This document shows, piece by piece, positions 5,795-5,808 of a DNA stretch of 5,808 bases (within the stretch, counting starts at the first letter, position 1; each line of letters starts with the position of its first letter). This stretch comes from Bdellovibrionaceae bacterium UBA2351. Lineage in GTDB: Bacteria; Bdellovibrionota; Bdellovibrionia; Bdellovibrionales; Bdellovibrionaceae. Location: positions 1 through 5,808 of the forward strand of contig DDTZ01000071.1 of the NCBI GenBank assembly GCA_002344565.1, written 5' to 3'. A model generated the notes under the pieces. The model made no database searches. It was not told the origin of the DNA and was given only the letters and a program-made list of their open reading frames with translations. A program made the translations under genes and the position numbers.

Positions 5795-5808
5795 AGATCG
5801 GAAGAGCA
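5795..5808 (+). other. Illumina TruSeq adapter remnant (sequencing artefact)
   Basis: AGATCGGAAGAGCA is identical to the first 14 bases of the standard Illumina TruSeq read-through adapter and sits exactly at the window end. A 14-base chance match at the terminus is very unlikely. It should not be treated as biological sequence and it falsely extends the last reading frame. Confidence 0.93.

Noticed and set aside
1..5808. CRISPR arrays, insertion sequences, tRNA or rRNA genes, riboswitches
   Set aside because: I looked for regular spaced repeats, transposase motifs with terminal repeats and tRNA-like cloverleafs and saw none.

Overview
The window looks like a chromosomal fragment of a Gram-negative bacterium that uses sigma-54. 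It carries a full NtrC-type sigma-54 activator, sensor kinases of proteobacterial style, and moderately AT-rich DNA. The sigma-54 machinery argues against a cyanobacterium, although the single-domain receiver and the PAS kinase are of the Rcp1/phytochrome-kinase type first known there. A Bdellovibrionota or deltaproteobacterial source is a guess from style only. The last 14 bases (5795-5808) match the start of the Illumina TruSeq adapter, so the window appears to end at an untrimmed contig or read end.

Layout. Five genes on the minus strand run leftward from about 4869: an NtrC-family activator (3466-4869), a soluble PAS histidine kinase (2358-3482), a single-domain Rcp1-like response regulator (1894-2361), a REC-histidine kinase (785-1897), and the first 246 codons of an APC-superfamily amino acid permease (1-740, running off the left edge). 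The first four overlap by 17, 4 and 4 bases, a tightly coupled operon. The permease follows after 44 bases with no visible terminator. It has no ATG, GTG or TTG at its expected start and appears to begin at an ACG placed 6 bases after an AAGGA ribosome-binding site.

On the plus strand, divergently, lie a small two-CBS-domain protein (5182-5589, TTG start) and, 13 bases later, the start of an unrecognised exported protein (5603 to about 5794).

The 312-base intergenic region (4870-5181) is the most informative part. It holds two perfect palindromes of the form GACAA-N-TTGTC, 31 bp apart centre to centre (about three helical turns). Downstream is a GG-N10-GC sigma-54 promoter (TTGGCGG-N5-TTGCC), then a GC-rich hairpin in the predicted 5' leader of the CBS gene. 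The palindromes fall at about -115 and -84 from the predicted start of transcription, where enhancer sites of sigma-54 activators usually lie. The simplest reading is a self-contained circuit: cytoplasmic kinases and receivers feed phosphate to the NtrC-type activator, which binds the paired palindromes and switches on the CBS/exported-protein operon. A weaker sigma-54-like site facing the other way could allow autoregulation. The signal sensed and the exact phosphotransfer order cannot be read from the sequence.
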